Source: an uncultured Collinsella sp. (GTDB taxonomy: Bacteria > Actinomycetota > Coriobacteriia > Coriobacteriales > Coriobacteriaceae). From it: a DNA stretch of 64,000 bases. A program made the translations under genes and the position numbers. Positions 17,427 to 27,428 of the stretch are shown piece by piece. Each line of letters starts with the position of its first letter. The first letter of the stretch is position 1. The stretch is from positions 1 to 64,000 of the forward strand of contig CAUGGC010000001.1 in the NCBI GenBank assembly GCA_959599095.1. The letters run 5' to 3'. The notes beneath the pieces were generated by a model that ran no database searches, had not been told where the DNA came from, and saw only the letters and a list, made by a program, of their open reading frames with translations.

Positions 17427-17582
17427 CCAGCCCATTTGGGTCGGGCCTCTTATGACTACTTTTGACTGCATGTTTGCCAGGCTGGCCATGCCAAGGGATG
17501 TCCCGAAGTGCCGGCATAAAAGGAACGTCCCTATGTGCCGGGCTTGGGATACCATGGTGACACCCTAGCGAAAGGACGTTTT

Positions 17583-18671
17583 ATGGCACATGTCGATGAC
17601 CAGCGTGTGGCGCGCGTGCTCGATGCGCTCGAGGCTCAGCACCCCGGCGCACAGCTGCTCGTAAACGACCCGTGGTCGATCTATTACCTAACCGGCTTTT
17701 ATGCCGATATGTTCGAGCGTTTTTGCGGCGTGCTGCTCGCGCGCGGTGCCGAGCCGGTGATCCTAGTCAACGCCCTGCACCAGCTGCCAGAGTATGACAA
17801 TGCCCGCGTTGCCTACCACACCGATACCGATATCGTGACCGATGCCATCGCTCGCGAGATCGATCCGACCAAGCCGCTTGGCATCGACACTGTCATGCGT
17901 TCTGGCTTCTTAATGCCCCTCATGGAACGCCACGCCGCAAGCGAGTTTTTCCTGGGCGACTTTGCCGTCACCGCCGCACGCACCTACAAGGATGCCGCCG
18001 AGCAGGAGCTTATGCGCGCGTCCTCGACCGCTAACGACGCTGTGATGGCCGACGCCATCAAACTCGTCCACGAGGGTGTGACGGAGCGCGAGATTGCCGA
18101 CCAGATGCTCGGCTTGTATCGCAAGCACGGCTGCGAGGGCTTCAGCTTTCCTCCGATCGTGAGCTTTGGCGCCAACGCCGGCGACCCACATCACGAACCC
18201 GACGATACCGTGCTCAAGCGCGGCGACGTGATTCTGTTCGACATTGGCGGACGCCGCTGCAACTACTGCTCGGACATGACGCGCACGTTCTTTTGGGGCG
18301 AGCCGGACGAGGAAACGGCGCGCATCTACGACATCGTGCGCCGCGCCAACGAGGCCGCCGAAGCGCTCATCGCACCGGGCGTTCGCATGTCCGACCTGGA
18401 CCACGCCGCGCGCGACGTGATCGAGGACGCAGGCTACGGCAAGTACTTCACGCATCGCCTGGGCCACTCGATCGGCCTGCAGGACCACGAGCCGGGCGAC
18501 GTCTCGCTGGTCAACGAGCAGGTCGTAGAGCCAGGCATGACGTTCTCCATCGAACCGGGCATCTACCTCCCCGGCCGCACCGGAGTCCGCATCGAGGACT
18601 TGGCCCTGGTCACCGAGTCCGGCGTCGAGATTCTCAACGCCTACCCCCACGATCCGCTCCGCCTAGACTAG
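17583..18671 (+). CDS. M24B family aminopeptidase (Xaa-Pro peptidase-like)
   Basis: 362 residues from an ATG preceded by AAAGGA; an upstream in-frame ATG at 17535 has no ribosome site. The N-terminal creatinase-like domain (DPWSIYYLTGFYADMF) is followed by the pita-bread catalytic domain. All five metal ligands are visible: Asp in VILFDIGG, Asp in YCSDMTRTF, His in THRLGHSIG, Glu in FSIEPGIY and Glu in GVRIEDLAL. It likely cleaves X-Pro peptides in the cytoplasm. The gene stands alone, bracketed on both sides by family 1 and family 2 palindromic elements. Confidence 0.9.
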   Translation: MAHVDDQRVARVLDALEAQHPGAQLLVNDPWSIYYLTGFYADMFERFCGVLLARGAEPVILVNALHQLPEYDNARVAYHTDTDIVTDAIAREIDPTKPLGIDTVMRSGFLMPLMERHAASEFFLGDFAVTAARTYKDAAEQELMRASSTANDAVMADAIKLVHEGVTEREIADQMLGLYRKHGCEGFSFPPIVSFGANAGDPHHEPDDTVLKRGDVILFDIGGRRCNYCSDMTRTFFWGEPDEETARIYDIVRRANEAAEALIAPGVRMSDLDHAARDVIEDAGYGKYFTHRLGHSIGLQDHEPGDVSLVNEQVVEPGMTFSIEPGIYLPGRTGVRIEDLALVTESGVEILNAYPHDPLRLD

Positions 18672-18672
18672 C

Positions 18673-18707
18673 CAATGTGACAAAGGGACAGCCCCTTTGT
18701 CACATTG
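18673..18707. terminator. Perfect palindrome after the M24 peptidase gene
   Basis: CAATGTGACAAAGGG pairs perfectly (15 bases) with CCCTTTGTCACATTG around a five-base loop, starting immediately after the stop codon. No T run follows, so its role as a terminator is inferred from position. A loosely similar hairpin with GGGGACAGGCACCTTTG in its centre occurs at 32974-33008. Confidence 0.6.
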
Positions 18708-18719
18708 CGATTACGTCGC

Positions 18720-18879
18720 GCCACGAAAACGGCCTATCTACTACGTTTAACCCGCATGGGTCGACCATGCGGGTCTTTTTTGAAAATCAGCAAGCCGTCT
18801 ACCTGCGGTTTTGATTTCACGATTTTCCGTGTGGTCGAGGGTAGTCGCCAAAACGTAGTAGATAGCCCCATTTCGTGGC
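18720..18879 (+). repeat. Family 2 element, copy B (160 bp)
   Basis: 29-base arms (18720-18748 and 18851-18879; three mismatches) enclose 102 bases. The core GTCTACCTGCGGTTTT starts 77 bases from the left end, exactly as in copy A. The left part of the centre also forms a strong CCCGCATGG/CCATGCGGG hairpin followed by a T run, which would terminate transcription of the peptidase gene. Arm sequences are unrelated to those of copy A although each pair is self-complementary. Confidence 0.8.
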
Positions 18880-18941
18880 AAGCGAGTCAACTCGGGGCAC
18901 AGGGCAGCTAAAAAAGCCCCGTCCCAAATAGACTGCTTTTG

Positions 18942-19008
18942 AGTTGCGGTGATATACGGACTGTTTGGGGCTCCTGGCTTGTAAAACAGTCCGTATTTCA
19001 CCGCAACT
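18942..19008. repeat. Family 1 palindrome, copy b (CGGACTG subtype)
   Basis: 25-base arms (18942-18966 and 18984-19008) pair with one mismatch around a 17-base loop. The arms contain AGTTGCGGTG and CGGACTGTTT. It lies between the convergent peptidase and folC genes, 14 bases from the folC stop, and may serve as a shared terminator. Confidence 0.85.
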
Positions 19009-19022
19009 GCTGAGGGGATGGG

Positions 19023-20366
19023 TTAGCGCAGCAGGCCGGCTACTTCGCCGGCTAGGGTGATGGTGCCGGCTGCTACGAAGGGCTCGCCCGCGGCCTTGAA
19101 AGCTGCGAGGGCCTCGGAAACGCTGGGGTATACGCCCGCGAGCTTATCGGCATCAACGAGGACGGCGAGCTCCTCTGCCGGCAGGGCGCGATCGGAATCG
19201 GTCTGCGTCACGACCACGCGCGGGAAAGCCGGGATCAGCACGTCAACGATACCCGCCACGTCCTTGTCTGCCAGCGCGGCGCACAGCAGCGTGGGGCGAT
19301 TTTCAACACACGGATCGATCTCGTCCAGCGCGCTCACAAAGTTCTCGCAGCTCTGGGGGTTATGGCAGGCGTCGATCAGCTTGAGCGGGTCAGTTCCCAG
19401 CACATCAAATCGGCCCGGCGTGGGGCAGCCCATAAGCGACGCATCGAGCTTGTCATGATCGAGTTCGCGACCCAGATACCCCTCGCAGAGCATAATCGCG
19501 CACGCAGCATTCTGCGGCTGATAGGCCGGCTTGACCATGCTCGACGTATAAATCGCGCGTGGCGTGGTACAGCTAAACTCCACGGTATCGCCCACGTGCT
19601 CCGGCACCTTGGTCGTGGCATGGTTCACCACCAGCGGCACTATGCCGCACGCGCGGCAACGGGCATCCATCACGCGCTGAACGCTCGCCTCGTGCGTGCC
19701 CTCGCCCAAAACAACCAAGCGCCCGGGTTTGATAACCGCAGCCTTCTCCCCCGCAATGGCCTCGAGCGTGTCGCCCAAAATACGTGTATGATCGAGCCCG
19801 ATGCCCGTAATGGCAACGGCGACGGGATCAGTCGCACTCGTAGCATCCCAGCGTCCGCCCATGCCAACCTCGAGCACGGCAACATCCACCGCGGCCTCGG
19901 CAAACACTACAAGTGCGGCAGCCGTCAGCAGGTCAAACGGTGTGATGGAATAGGCACGCTCCCCCGCTGCCACACGACGGACATTCACTCGATGCCCCGC
20001 CTCGACGGCGGCAGAAACGCCGCGGGCAAAGGCTTCATCGCTCACAACGCGCCCGTCAACCTCCATGCGCTCGGGATAGCGCACCAACTGCGGCGACGTA
20101 TACAGCGCGGTCTTGAGCCCCTCGCCGCGAAGGATAGCAGCTGAAAAACGCGTGGTCGAAGTCTTGCCATTGGTACCGGCAACCTGAATGCAATCAAAAT
20201 ACTCATCCGGACGCCCCAGCTCATCGAGCATATCGACAACCGTCTCGAGCAGAGGCCCAGCATCCCCAGAAATCCGCCCCGTATCAGCAGCCAGCCCAAC
20301 AGCCTCATCAAACGAAAGCAACTCAAACGAGAAAGGAACGCTATACAAGCCAGAACGCTTAGGCAT
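19023..20366 (-). CDS. folC: Folylpolyglutamate synthase / dihydrofolate synthase family
   Basis: 447 residues, Mur-ligase fold. Visible motifs are the ATP-binding QVAGTNGKTSTTRF, YTSPQLVRYPERM and the VLEVGMGGRWDATSA/GLDHTRILGDTLEAIAGEKA block characteristic of FolC. It adds glutamates to folates (and possibly glutamate to dihydropteroate) in the cytoplasm. The start chosen is the third in-frame ATG (MPKRSGLYS), which has a GGAG site nine bases upstream. The two earlier ATGs, reaching 20423, have none. About 275 bases separate it from valS, including a family 3 palindrome. Confidence 0.93.
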   Translation of the reverse strand: MPKRSGLYSVPFSFELLSFDEAVGLAADTGRISGDAGPLLETVVDMLDELGRPDEYFDCIQVAGTNGKTSTTRFSAAILRGEGLKTALYTSPQLVRYPERMEVDGRVVSDEAFARGVSAAVEAGHRVNVRRVAAGERAYSITPFDLLTAAALVVFAEAAVDVAVLEVGMGGRWDATSATDPVAVAITGIGLDHTRILGDTLEAIAGEKAAVIKPGRLVVLGEGTHEASVQRVMDARCRACGIVPLVVNHATTKVPEHVGDTVEFSCTTPRAIYTSSMVKPAYQPQNAACAIMLCEGYLGRELDHDKLDASLMGCPTPGRFDVLGTDPLKLIDACHNPQSCENFVSALDEIDPCVENRPTLLCAALADKDVAGIVDVLIPAFPRVVVTQTDSDRALPAEELAVLVDADKLAGVYPSVSEALAAFKAAGEPFVAAGTITLAGEVAGLLR

Positions 20367-20517
20367 AACCAAAGTCTCCAATAACATAAAAAGAGGCCCA
20401 TCAAAACAACGAGCCCCTCCCATTCAAAATATCAGCCAAACACCGCTCTGCAGTGAGATCAAGGCCACAACCCAGTGACCCTACCAGGCAGCGGACGCCC
20501 CCGTAACCGCCATGGGA

Positions 20518-20625
20518 GCGGTTTGGGGTTTTGCTCGATACAAGTTCCGCACGAGCCGAAGGCCACTTAATGTGGCCTTCGTGCGAGCAGGACTGTTCGC
20601 AGTAGCGAGCAATGCCCCAAACCGC
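20518..20625. repeat. Family 3 nested palindrome, copy 1 (downstream of valS)
   Basis: 20-base outer arms (20518-20537 and 20606-20625; two mismatches) surround an inner hairpin GAAGGCCAC-TTAAT-GTGGCCTTC at 20558-20580. The inner block with its flank TTCCGCACGAGCC recurs in opposite orientation at 23358-23473, on the other side of valS. It begins 15 bases past the valS stop and may act as its terminator. Confidence 0.8.
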
Positions 20626-20640
20626 GTCCCCCAGTAACGC

Positions 20641-23337
<2,697 letters not shown>

Positions 23338-23357
23338 ATATCTCTCCCTGTCCCGCC

Positions 23358-23473
23358 GGGGAGGAATGTAGGCCCGATTTTCGCTCGGTCAGGTCCTGGG
23401 CTCGCCCGAAGACCACATTAAGTGGTCTTCGGCTCGTGCGGAATCTACGAAAATCGGGCCTACATTCCTCCCC
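23358..23473. repeat. Family 3 nested palindrome, copy 2 (valS leader)
   Basis: Perfect 26-base outer arms (23358-23383 and 23448-23473) surround an inner hairpin CCGAAGACCAC-ATTAA-GTGGTCTTCGG (23406-23432). It ends 20 bases before the valS start codon, so it probably lies in the valS 5' untranslated region. Relative to copy 1 the inner stem has a G-C to A-T change on both strands, so pairing is preserved. Confidence 0.85.
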
Positions 23474-23566
23474 TTAGGTATCGATTACTTCAGTCTGAAT
23501 GACTTCGCTGAGGCTTAAACAAACACACAGAATAACACAGGTAGTTGGGGTTATTGCGCATATATA

Positions 23567-23602
23567 AAATAGCCTCCGACCACGGATGGTCGGAGGCTAT
23601 TT
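23567..23602 (-). terminator. Intrinsic terminator of clpX
   Basis: A perfect 16-base stem (left arm 23567-23582) with a four-base loop is followed on the minus strand by TTTTATAT. It begins 21 bases after the clpX stop. Confidence 0.9.
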
Positions 23603-23623
23603 ACAAACACGTTTTAGGCTGGT

Positions 23624-25030
23624 TTACCCGTAGATACGCTGGGGTTGTTCTTCGCCCTTTACGGAGGCTTCGGTCACAACGACCTTGGAAACACCCTCCT
23701 CGCTGGGGAGGTCGAACATCGTCTGCTGCAGCACGTCCTCGCAGATGGAGCGCAGGCCGCGCGCGCCGGTCTTGCGAGCGAGCGCCATGCGGGCGATCTC
23801 GTGCAGGGCAGCGTCCTCAAACTCAAGCTCAACGTCCTCGAGCTGGAACATCTTGCGGTACTGACGCACCACGGCATTCTTGGGCTCGGTCAGAATCGAC
23901 ACCAGGTCGTCCTCGTCGAGTGCCTGCGTCTGGGTGACGACGGGCGTACGCCCCACAAACTCGGGGATCATGCCAAAGGCGTTGAGGTCCTGCGGGAGCA
24001 CCTGACGCAGCAGGTCGTTCTCGTCGACCGAGGTGGGGCCAGCGATCTCGGAGTTAAAGCCCACACCCTTGTTGCCCACGCGGTCGGCGATGATCTTGTC
24101 CAGACCCACAAAGGCACCGCCGCAGATGAACAGGATGTTGGTCGTGTCGATCTGCAGCAGCTCCTGCTGGGGATGCTTGCGGCCACCGGTGGGCGGAACG
24201 CTTGCCACCGTGCCCTCAAGAATCTTAAGCAGCGCCTGCTGAACGCCCTCGCCCGAGACATCGCGGGTAATGGAGAGGTTCTCGGCTTTGCGGGCAATCT
24301 TGTCGATCTCGTCCACGTAGATAATGCCGACCTGCGCGCGCTCAATATCGCCATCGGCGGCATTGATGAGCTTGAGCAGGATGTTCTCCACATCCTCGCC
24401 CACGTAACCGGCCTCGGTGAGCGCGGTGGCGTCGGCGATGGCAAACGGCACCTCGAGGATACGTGCGAGCGTCTGGGCGAGCAGCGTCTTACCGGTACCG
24501 GTGGGACCGAGCAGCAAAATGTTGGACTTGGCGAGCTCCACCTCGTCCATATCATCATCGAGCTGCGAGTCCAAACCGTCGTCAAAGGCCGAAAGCGCAG
24601 CGCCGCCCTCAATCACGCGGCGATAGTGGTTGTACACGGCCACCGACATGGCGCGCTTGGCGTCCTCCTGACCCATAACATAGGCCGAAAGCTCGTCATA
24701 GATCTCGTGCGGCGTCGGCACGTGCGTGATGACCTGGCGATCGTCCTCGAGCTCAAAACCCTCGGTCTCGGGGTCCGCGGCGGGCTGGGATGCAGCCTGG
24801 CCGTGGTCGTTGAGGAAGCCCGGCAGCTTGCCGTTGCGGGCGGCGTCCATAAAGTCCGAAGCCAGCGACTCCTCCAAAATCTCGGAGCAGGCGGCAACGC
24901 ACTCGTCGCAGATAAAGATGTTGGTCGGACCCTTTACAAGGCGGCGAACCTGCCCCTGCTCTTTTCCGCAGAAGGAGCAGCGGATGGGGTTGCCGTTCTC
25001 GTCAAAGTTGTCCTGCATGTTACCGGCCAT
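23624..25030 (-). CDS. clpX: ATP-dependent Clp protease ATP-binding subunit ClpX
   Basis: 468 residues, somewhat longer than usual because of an acidic linker around residues 75-95 and an insert near residue 150 (FDDGLDSQLDDDMDEVE). The N-terminal zinc-binding domain has CSFCGKEQGQ and CDECVAACSEI. The AAA+ core has Walker A GPTGTGKT and Walker B IIYVDEIDKIA, followed by the pore loop GYVGEDVE and sensor motifs. It unfolds substrates and feeds them to ClpP in the cytoplasm. The start codon follows the clpP stop by one base, with AAGGA inside the clpP end, so the two are co-translated. Confidence 0.97.
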   Translation of the reverse strand: MAGNMQDNFDENGNPIRCSFCGKEQGQVRRLVKGPTNIFICDECVAACSEILEESLASDFMDAARNGKLPGFLNDHGQAASQPAADPETEGFELEDDRQVITHVPTPHEIYDELSAYVMGQEDAKRAMSVAVYNHYRRVIEGGAALSAFDDGLDSQLDDDMDEVELAKSNILLLGPTGTGKTLLAQTLARILEVPFAIADATALTEAGYVGEDVENILLKLINAADGDIERAQVGIIYVDEIDKIARKAENLSITRDVSGEGVQQALLKILEGTVASVPPTGGRKHPQQELLQIDTTNILFICGGAFVGLDKIIADRVGNKGVGFNSEIAGPTSVDENDLLRQVLPQDLNAFGMIPEFVGRTPVVTQTQALDEDDLVSILTEPKNAVVRQYRKMFQLEDVELEFEDAALHEIARMALARKTGARGLRSICEDVLQQTMFDLPSEEGVSKVVVTEASVKGEEQPQRIYG

Positions 25031-25031
25031 C

Positions 25032-25652
25032 CTAGGCGTCCTTCGCGGCGAGGTCGCGCGAGGTGACGATACGGTCGATCAGGCCGTAGTCGAGGGCCTC
25101 GGCAGCGGTCAGGTAGTTGTCGCGCTCGGTGTCGGCCTGGACCTTCTCGATGGGCTGGCCCGAGGCGTCGGACAGGATCTGGTTGAGCTCGCGGCGAGTC
25201 TTCTTGATCTCCTCGGCCACGATCTCGATCTCGGTCTGCTGACCCTGGGCACCGCCGCTGGGCTGGTGAATCATGACCTTGGAGTGCGGCAGGCAGAAAC
25301 GCTTGCCCTTGGCGCCGGCCGAAAGCAGCACGGCGGCCATGGACGCGGCCATACCGACGCAGATGGTGGAGACCTGCGGCTTAATGAAGTTCATGGTGTC
25401 AAGAATCGCCAGGCCGGAGTAAACCTCGCCGCCGGGCGAATTGATGTAGAGCGAGATATCCTTCTCGGCATCCTGGCTCTCAAGATGCAGCAGCTGGGCA
25501 ACGACCAGGTTGGCGCTGACGGAGTTGATCTCCTCGCCCAAGAAGATGATGCGGTCGTTGAGCAGGCGCGAATAGATATCGTAGCTGCGCTCGCCGCGCG
25601 GCGTCTGCTCGATAACGTATGGCACGAGGGCGGAATCGAACTTAGCGATCAT
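25032..25652 (-). CDS. clpP: ATP-dependent Clp protease proteolytic subunit
   Basis: 206 residues from the third of three clustered ATGs; this one has GGAG six bases upstream, while the first two (25664 and 25658) are badly spaced. The serine protease triad is visible: Ser in CVGMAASMAAVLL, His in SKVMIHQPSGG and Asp in QADTERDNYL. It assembles as the barrel that degrades substrates delivered by ClpX, encoded directly downstream. Trigger factor is the gene upstream, separated by a terminator hairpin, the classic tig-clpP-clpX order. Confidence 0.96.
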   Translation of the reverse strand: MIAKFDSALVPYVIEQTPRGERSYDIYSRLLNDRIIFLGEEINSVSANLVVAQLLHLESQDAEKDISLYINSPGGEVYSGLAILDTMNFIKPQVSTICVGMAASMAAVLLSAGAKGKRFCLPHSKVMIHQPSGGAQGQQTEIEIVAEEIKKTRRELNQILSDASGQPIEKVQADTERDNYLTAAEALDYGLIDRIVTSRDLAAKDA

Positions 25653-25691
25653 ACGCATCTCCATTTCTCTTACGGACCAATAGTGGTTCTA

Positions 25692-25738
25692 GATAAACGT
25701 ACGGTGCCCGCATGCTATGCATTGGCTGGCACCGTACG
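25692..25738 (-). terminator. Hairpin terminator between tig and clpP
   Basis: CGTACGGTGCC pairs with GGCACCGTACG around a 19-base loop and is followed on the minus strand by TTTAT. It lies 76 bases past the tig stop and separates tig from clpP-clpX. Confidence 0.75.
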
Positions 25739-25814
25739 AAGCAACCGGATAACCGGTGTATAACTTTACCCCATCACGGGCACATGCATGCGCTCGCGGG
25801 CAAGGTGGCGAGAA

Positions 25815-27113
25815 TTACTCGGCGTCCTTGGCGGTCTCGTCGACCTCGGTCACCTTGGCGTTCTCGACCAGGTGGTCGACGGCCTTGGAGCGACGAATGG
25901 ACTCGCGGACAGCAGGCATACGGCCATCGGCGATAAACTCGGCCTTGGAAGCCTCGACGTCCTTGACGCCAGCCTTCTCGAACTCGGCGTTGACGTCGTC
26001 CTCGGTGACCTCGATCTTGAGCTCACGGGCGAGGGCGTCGAGCGCCAGGGACTCACGGGCAACGTCGTTGGCCTGCTTGTGCAGGTCGCCGATGAACTGC
26101 TCCATGGTCAGGCCGGAAGCGGGCAGCCAGGTGTCCAGCGTCATGCCGCGGGCAGCGAGGTTGGACAGGAAGTTCTGGCCAAGCTCCTCGAAGACGGACT
26201 GCTCGTAGTCGGCGTCCATCTCGTCGAGCTGCAGGCGCTCGGCGAGAGCGGAGACGCAACGGTTCTCCTTCTCGGCCGGGAGGCGGGAAGCCTTGTCCTG
26301 CTCGATCTCGATCTTGATGGCGTCGCGCATGGCGTCGATGCTGTCGAAGCCAAAGTCGGACTTGACGAGCTCGTCGGTGAGCTCGGGGGTGTTGCGGACC
26401 TTGATGCCCTTGACGGTGACCTCGACGGTGTGGGTCTCGGCCTCCTCGCCCTCCTCGACCTCGTCGGTCCAGGTGACGGTCTTGACGTCGTCAACGTTAG
26501 CGCCGATCAGGGCCTCGTTGAACTCCTTGGGGTTGCTGTCGCTACCGGCGATGAGCATGCGGCCCTCGGCGGCAAAGTTGTCGGCGTTCTCGACGGCCTT
26601 GAGATCGACGGTGACGTAGTCCTCGGCCTCGACGGCGCGACCCTCGACGTCCTCGAAGGTGGCACGGTAGTTGAGGAGCATCTCGACCTGGTTGTTGATC
26701 TCAGACTCGGTGACCTCCGCAGGGGGCATCTCGATCTCGACAGCGTCGAAGGAGGAGAGCTCGGCAGCAGGACGCAGGGAGAACTCGACGGTGTAGGTGT
26801 AGTCCTCGTGATCCTTGGCGAGGTCGAGCTCCTTGTAGTCACCGTTCTTGGTGGGGACGATGTCCAGCTCGTTGAGGACGGCGGGCTCGTTGGCGGCGAT
26901 CAGGTCGTTGGTGGCCTGAGCGAGGGTAGCCTCGGCGCCAAGTGCGGAGTCGATGACCGGACGGGGAGCCTTGCCGGCGCGGAAGCCCGGGAAGCGGTAC
27001 TTCTTGGCGGTATCCTTGTAGGCCTTCTTAATCGCGGCGTCGACGTCGGCGGCCGGGATGGTGACCGTAGCGGTGAGCTTGGCGTCCTTGACGTCAGAAG
27101 CGGTGATGTTCAA
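25815..27113 (-). CDS. tig: Trigger factor
   Basis: 432 residues. It is a ribosome-associated chaperone and peptidyl-prolyl isomerase. The N-terminal ribosome-docking signature appears as YRFPGFRAGKAPRPVID. The central FKBP-like domain and the helical C-terminal domain (LDALARELKIEVTEDDVNAEFEKA) follow. The longest frame begins at 27170, but an AGGAGG lies six bases before a TTG at 27111-27113, giving a protein that starts (M)NITASDVKDAKL. That TTG is the best-supported start. It is first in the tig-clpP-clpX block. Confidence 0.95.
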   Translation of the reverse strand: MNITASDVKDAKLTATVTIPAADVDAAIKKAYKDTAKKYRFPGFRAGKAPRPVIDSALGAEATLAQATNDLIAANEPAVLNELDIVPTKNGDYKELDLAKDHEDYTYTVEFSLRPAAELSSFDAVEIEMPPAEVTESEINNQVEMLLNYRATFEDVEGRAVEAEDYVTVDLKAVENADNFAAEGRMLIAGSDSNPKEFNEALIGANVDDVKTVTWTDEVEEGEEAETHTVEVTVKGIKVRNTPELTDELVKSDFGFDSIDAMRDAIKIEIEQDKASRLPAEKENRCVSALAERLQLDEMDADYEQSVFEELGQNFLSNLAARGMTLDTWLPASGLTMEQFIGDLHKQANDVARESLALDALARELKIEVTEDDVNAEFEKAGVKDVEASKAEFIADGRMPAVRESIRRSKAVDHLVENAKVTEVDETAKDAE

Positions 27114-27204
27114 CACGTTCCTCCTCATACTGCCCAGCTTATCTGAGGTGCTGGTACCTTTATGCAACAAAGTGTCGCGACGGCCAAGGCCGACGCTGGT
27201 GCGT

Positions 27205-27288
27205 TGGTGCGGGCGAAAGGACTCGAACCTTCACGGGAATCCCACCAGAACCTAAATCTGGCGCGTCTACCAATTCCGCCACGCCCGC
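27205..27288 (-). tRNA. tRNA-Leu (anticodon TAG), CCA encoded
   Basis: An 84-base cloverleaf with 7-base acceptor GCGGGCG/CGCCCGC, anticodon arm CCAGA-TTTAGGT-TCTGG (anticodon TAG), a long variable arm as expected for leucine, T-loop TTCGAGT and an encoded CCA. Confidence 0.95.
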
Positions 27289-27374
27289 ATGAGCGCACAG
27301 ACTAGGAATGATAGCAGATACGAACGGTAAGCGCACGCACACCTTTTACAAGCTCACGACCTCACCACGAGCGC

Positions 27375-27404
27375 AAAAGGCGGGGCGAGTTGTCCCGCCC
27401 CGCA
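27375..27404 (-). terminator. Terminator of the molybdenum hydroxylase operon
   Basis: GCGGGGCG pairs with CGCCCCGC and is followed on the minus strand by CCTTTTG, 25 bases beyond the large-subunit stop. Confidence 0.75.
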
Positions 27405-27428
27405 ATTTACGACTTGTTCGCTGACCCG

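Noticed and set aside
17500..17541. 15-base direct repeat (GTCCC-GTGCCGG) ahead of the peptidase gene
   Set aside because: Two imperfect copies only, no clear promoter or operator context; kept as a note in the intergenic description.
23338..23560. T-box riboswitch upstream of valS
   Set aside because: The leader is filled by a perfect palindrome, and the conserved T-box antiterminator sequence was not found.
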